Source: Bacteroidaceae bacterium
GTDB lineage: Bacteria; Bacteroidota; Bacteroidia; Bacteroidales; Barnesiellaceae_A
Assembly (NCBI GenBank): GCA_017481745.1
Contig: JAFUOV010000009.1
Location: 1 to 54,602 of the forward strand
Direction of reading: 5' to 3'
DNA length: 54,602 bases
Position numbers and translations under genes: made by a program. Of the stretch, positions 52,552 to 54,602 are shown piece after piece (positions within the stretch are counted from its first letter, which is position 1; each line of letters opens with the position of its first letter). The notes beneath the pieces are model-generated. The model had not been told where the DNA came from, made no database searches, and was given only the letters and a program-made list of their open reading frames with translations.

Positions 52552-54602
52552 CTATTTCACCAAAGAGAGTTGGATAGACACACCGTAGTTGCTGTTGGTT
52601 ACAGGATATGCCGACGACGACACGAGCGGAGTGTTCACTTGGTGGTCGAAGTACAAGCCCAGCGTGATGCGCTTGCTCAAGATGTAGTTGGCTGTAGCCT
52701 TTATCGACCATGTGTTGGTACCTGTTGTGGCCTGTGTATAGTTCTCGTCGATACGGCGTATGAGCGAGATAGTATTGCGCCACGAGAAGTCGGCATTGAG
52801 CGTTAGGTCGTTATTGACACCGGTTTGTTTGCTACCTATCTTTATTATCTTATTGAAGTTGGCAATTTTGTAGCTTGCACCAATGGTAATATCGGCGGTG
52901 TTGGCCTCGACAATCTGTCCTGCACCCGAGTTGAGTGTAAGCACGCGCGAGTCGTTATATTCGGCGCGGAATGTGATGTTGTTCTTCATCGTTACGTTCA
53001 TACCGATAAGGGGGGCAAATCGCTCACTGATAGTAACCGACGATATGTCGAAAGGCGACGAGGGGATGGGGTTGCCCGATAACTCGTCGAGGGTGAAGCC
53101 CATATATTCATCGCCTGTACCTATCCAGTTGAGGAACGACGAGTATGAGCCTACCGAGTAGGTACATTGATAGGCATGGTTGAGAGTAAACGATTTGAAG
53201 TGTTCCTTGAAGAAAGGTATCTGCATCAGACCGTCGTATGTAACACGCCAGTTGGGCATTATGCTCGACATATCGGGGAAGGCAGTGAGGTCTACCTTGC
53301 CTGCATCCAAGCCCGAGTAGGCTGCCAAGAATGCCGGTATCATAACGTCGGGCGACGAGTGGCTTACACCATTGTTGTTGCGGCTGTATGGGCTTCCGGC
53401 AAGGGGGTGTCCCTCCATAAATCCGCTCGACGGATAGGTTGTTCCGGCATATTTCTGTTCGTAGCGCTCGGCTATGACTTGGCGGTTTTTCAAGAATTGC
53501 TCAAACGCTGCCGATTGGTAGCCGTTGTCGGCAGAAGAGTGGCGCATGGCGGTGAGTATTGCCAAGTGCGACTTGGTGTAGTTACCGCCATATATGGTAG
53601 GATTGTTTTCAAACATAAATTGTATCTGACTATTGTCGGTCTTGTTCCAGTTTCCGGTCAGTTTTATCTTCAATCCTGTGATAGGCTCTATATCGACGTC
53701 GATGTTCAACTCGCGAGTCTTGCCGGTAATGGCAGGGTTTATTTGCAGTTCGTCGCGGATGAGCCAGTTGTTGTCTATGGCGCGTTGCACGTAGCTTTCG
53801 TCGGTAAAACCAAAGGCAAAGTCAAGACCCGGCGCCATAGCTCCGTAGGCTTGTGTCTGTCCAAATCCGTCGCCGATTGTGGGGCGGAACAAGGGCAGGT
53901 TGAGCGAGTTCACCTCACGATAACGAGCATTTACGCTGCGCACCATCATCAAGAAACGTGCGCTGTATTGTGCCGCCTCGCTCCAGAAGGTCTTTTGCTC
54001 CTCGGGTATCATCACTTTTACTTTGATTTGTCGTTTGCCACGAGTGAGTATTTCTACATTGTTTTCGTCAACAATGCGGCTCTCTATGGCAAAACTTTCG
54101 CCCTTGAGGTTGGTTGCTGTTACGTTTACCTTCTTGTTCTTGAGGTTGTGGCGCACAACTACGGTAGTATCTTCTTTGAGCGTTATGGTGCGTTCAAACT
54201 TGTTCTTCTGTCGTGCATTCTTGTTGCCGCGGCTGTTGCTGCTCTTGCTGCCGGTGAAGCGCTTGTTTACCTTCTCGAGATAGGGCACTTTATTGTATAG
54301 CTTGTCGAGGGCAATGCGACCGTCGAAGTTCCATTGTGCTTGGTTTGAAACCGAGTTACCCATATCTACGCCCTCTATTTCAGTACCTTTTTCCCAATTA
54401 TAGGTGGCGTTATACTTCACCGAGAATGTGAGGAAATCGAGTGCCGGTATCTTGTTGAATGGCGCTGTCCATGATGCGTTGAATGTCTGGTTATACTCCC
54501 ATGGGCTACCCAATCCCTTGATGCTGTTCCACACCGAGTCTTCCCATTGAGCATACTCGTTGGGGAATAGTTGCTTGTTAACTGCTCCGGCTGTCTCGTC
54601 TA
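52552..54602 (-). CDS. sprA: Cell-surface protein SprA, C-terminal part (T9SS outer-membrane translocon)
   Basis: The frame is open to the window edge (no stop up to 54602), so this is the last 683 or so residues of a longer gene; full SprA is about 2,300-2,500 residues. Motifs that fit the C-terminal SprA barrel: GLDFAFGFTDESYVQRAIDN, LNIDVDIEPITGLKIKLTGN, SHLAILTAMRHSSADNGYQS, and the terminal barrel strands KRITLGLYFDHQVNTPLV and SIQLSLVK. SprA is the giant outer-membrane channel through which T9SS cargo passes. Its presence makes the YPNP-tailed proteins at 8717 and 14196 credible cargo. The orientation is convergent with lgt. Confidence 0.9.
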   Translation of the reverse strand, partial: DETAGAVNKQLFPNEYAQWEDSVWNSIKGLGSPWEYNQTFNASWTAPFNKIPALDFLTFSVKYNATYNWEKGTEIEGVDMGNSVSNQAQWNFDGRIALDKLYNKVPYLEKVNKRFTGSKSSNSRGNKNARQKNKFERTITLKEDTTVVVRHNLKNKKVNVTATNLKGESFAIESRIVDENNVEILTRGKRQIKVKVMIPEEQKTFWSEAAQYSARFLMMVRSVNARYREVNSLNLPLFRPTIGDGFGQTQAYGAMAPGLDFAFGFTDESYVQRAIDNNWLIRDELQINPAITGKTRELNIDVDIEPITGLKIKLTGNWNKTDNSQIQFMFENNPTIYGGNYTKSHLAILTAMRHSSADNGYQSAAFEQFLKNRQVIAERYEQKYAGTTYPSSGFMEGHPLAGSPYSRNNNGVSHSSPDVMIPAFLAAYSGLDAGKVDLTAFPDMSSIMPNWRVTYDGLMQIPFFKEHFKSFTLNHAYQCTYSVGSYSSFLNWIGTGDEYMGFTLDELSGNPIPSSPFDISSVTISERFAPLIGMNVTMKNNITFRAEYNDSRVLTLNSGAGQIVEANTADITIGASYKIANFNKIIKIGSKQTGVNNDLTLNADFSWRNTISLIRRIDENYTQATTGTNTWSIKATANYILSKRITLGLYFDHQVNTPLVSSSAYPVTNSNYGVSIQLSLVK

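Noticed and set aside
53167..54300. A 377-codon open frame on the plus strand opposite sprA
   Set aside because: Antisense shadow; the minus strand codes for a convincing SprA end.
1..54602. tRNA, rRNA or CRISPR features
   Set aside because: No cloverleaf-like or repeated-spacer structure was noticed in the gaps between genes; absence was judged by eye only.

Overview
The window reads as chromosomal DNA from a member of the Bacteroidales (phylum Bacteroidota). The sequence basis is: promoters of the Bacteroidota type (TTG or TTTG, about 20 bases, then TAnnTTTG) in front of many genes; many leaders without a Shine-Dalgarno site; secreted proteins ending in the VYPNP-type tail of the type IX secretion system (T9SS); the C-terminal part of the T9SS outer-membrane protein SprA at the right edge; and a long-form pyrophosphate-dependent phosphofructokinase. 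I cannot name the genus. The presence of SprA argues against a typical gut Bacteroides and suits a Porphyromonas/Barnesiella/Muribaculum-like relative, but this is inference.

Layout. Positions 285-8686 hold two very large tandem paralogues built from YD-like repeats and fibronectin-like domains, then an Omp28-like secreted protein with a CxxC motif. Positions 8717-17351 hold a pair of about 1,050-residue T9SS substrates flanking an alpha-galactosidase-like lipoprotein. Positions 17571-19508 are a two-gene putrescine pathway (agmatine deiminase, N-carbamoylputrescine amidase). A small lipoprotein that looks like an inactivated permuted papain-fold enzyme follows on the minus strand, then clpB. 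The phosphofructokinase gene (minus) and a two-gene operon (NifU-like scaffold plus GGGtGRT protein) diverge from a shared region in which the operon has a long, foldable leader. Positions 27068-28967 are a clearly AT-rich two-gene island, an OLD-like ATPase plus an RloB-family protein, resembling the AbiL phage-defence pair.

Positions 29158-30986 carry three membrane-protein genes, one of them a 57-residue Pmp3/YqaE protein. A giant alpha-2-macroglobulin that lacks the thioester motif follows, then a lipoprotein, a DUF5723 outer-membrane protein and a membrane acyltransferase. From 41310 to 50130 everything is on the minus strand: a cytidylate-kinase-like protein, an ATP-grasp-like protein, a galactose operon (galM, galK and a sugar nucleotidyltransferase that could stand in for GalT), a DUF3109 protein, a sugar permease and gpmI. 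The right end has an unknown protein with a winged-helix-like tail, lgt, a 7-base repeat tract and the end of sprA.

The most notable features are the 17-kb secreted-protein cluster with internal module duplication, the thioester-less macroglobulin, the apparent pseudoenzyme lipoprotein, the structured leader of the GGGtGRT operon, the AbiL-like island and the possible GalT replacement. I saw no rRNA, tRNA, CRISPR array, insertion sequence or prophage. No completely new system could be demonstrated from sequence alone.
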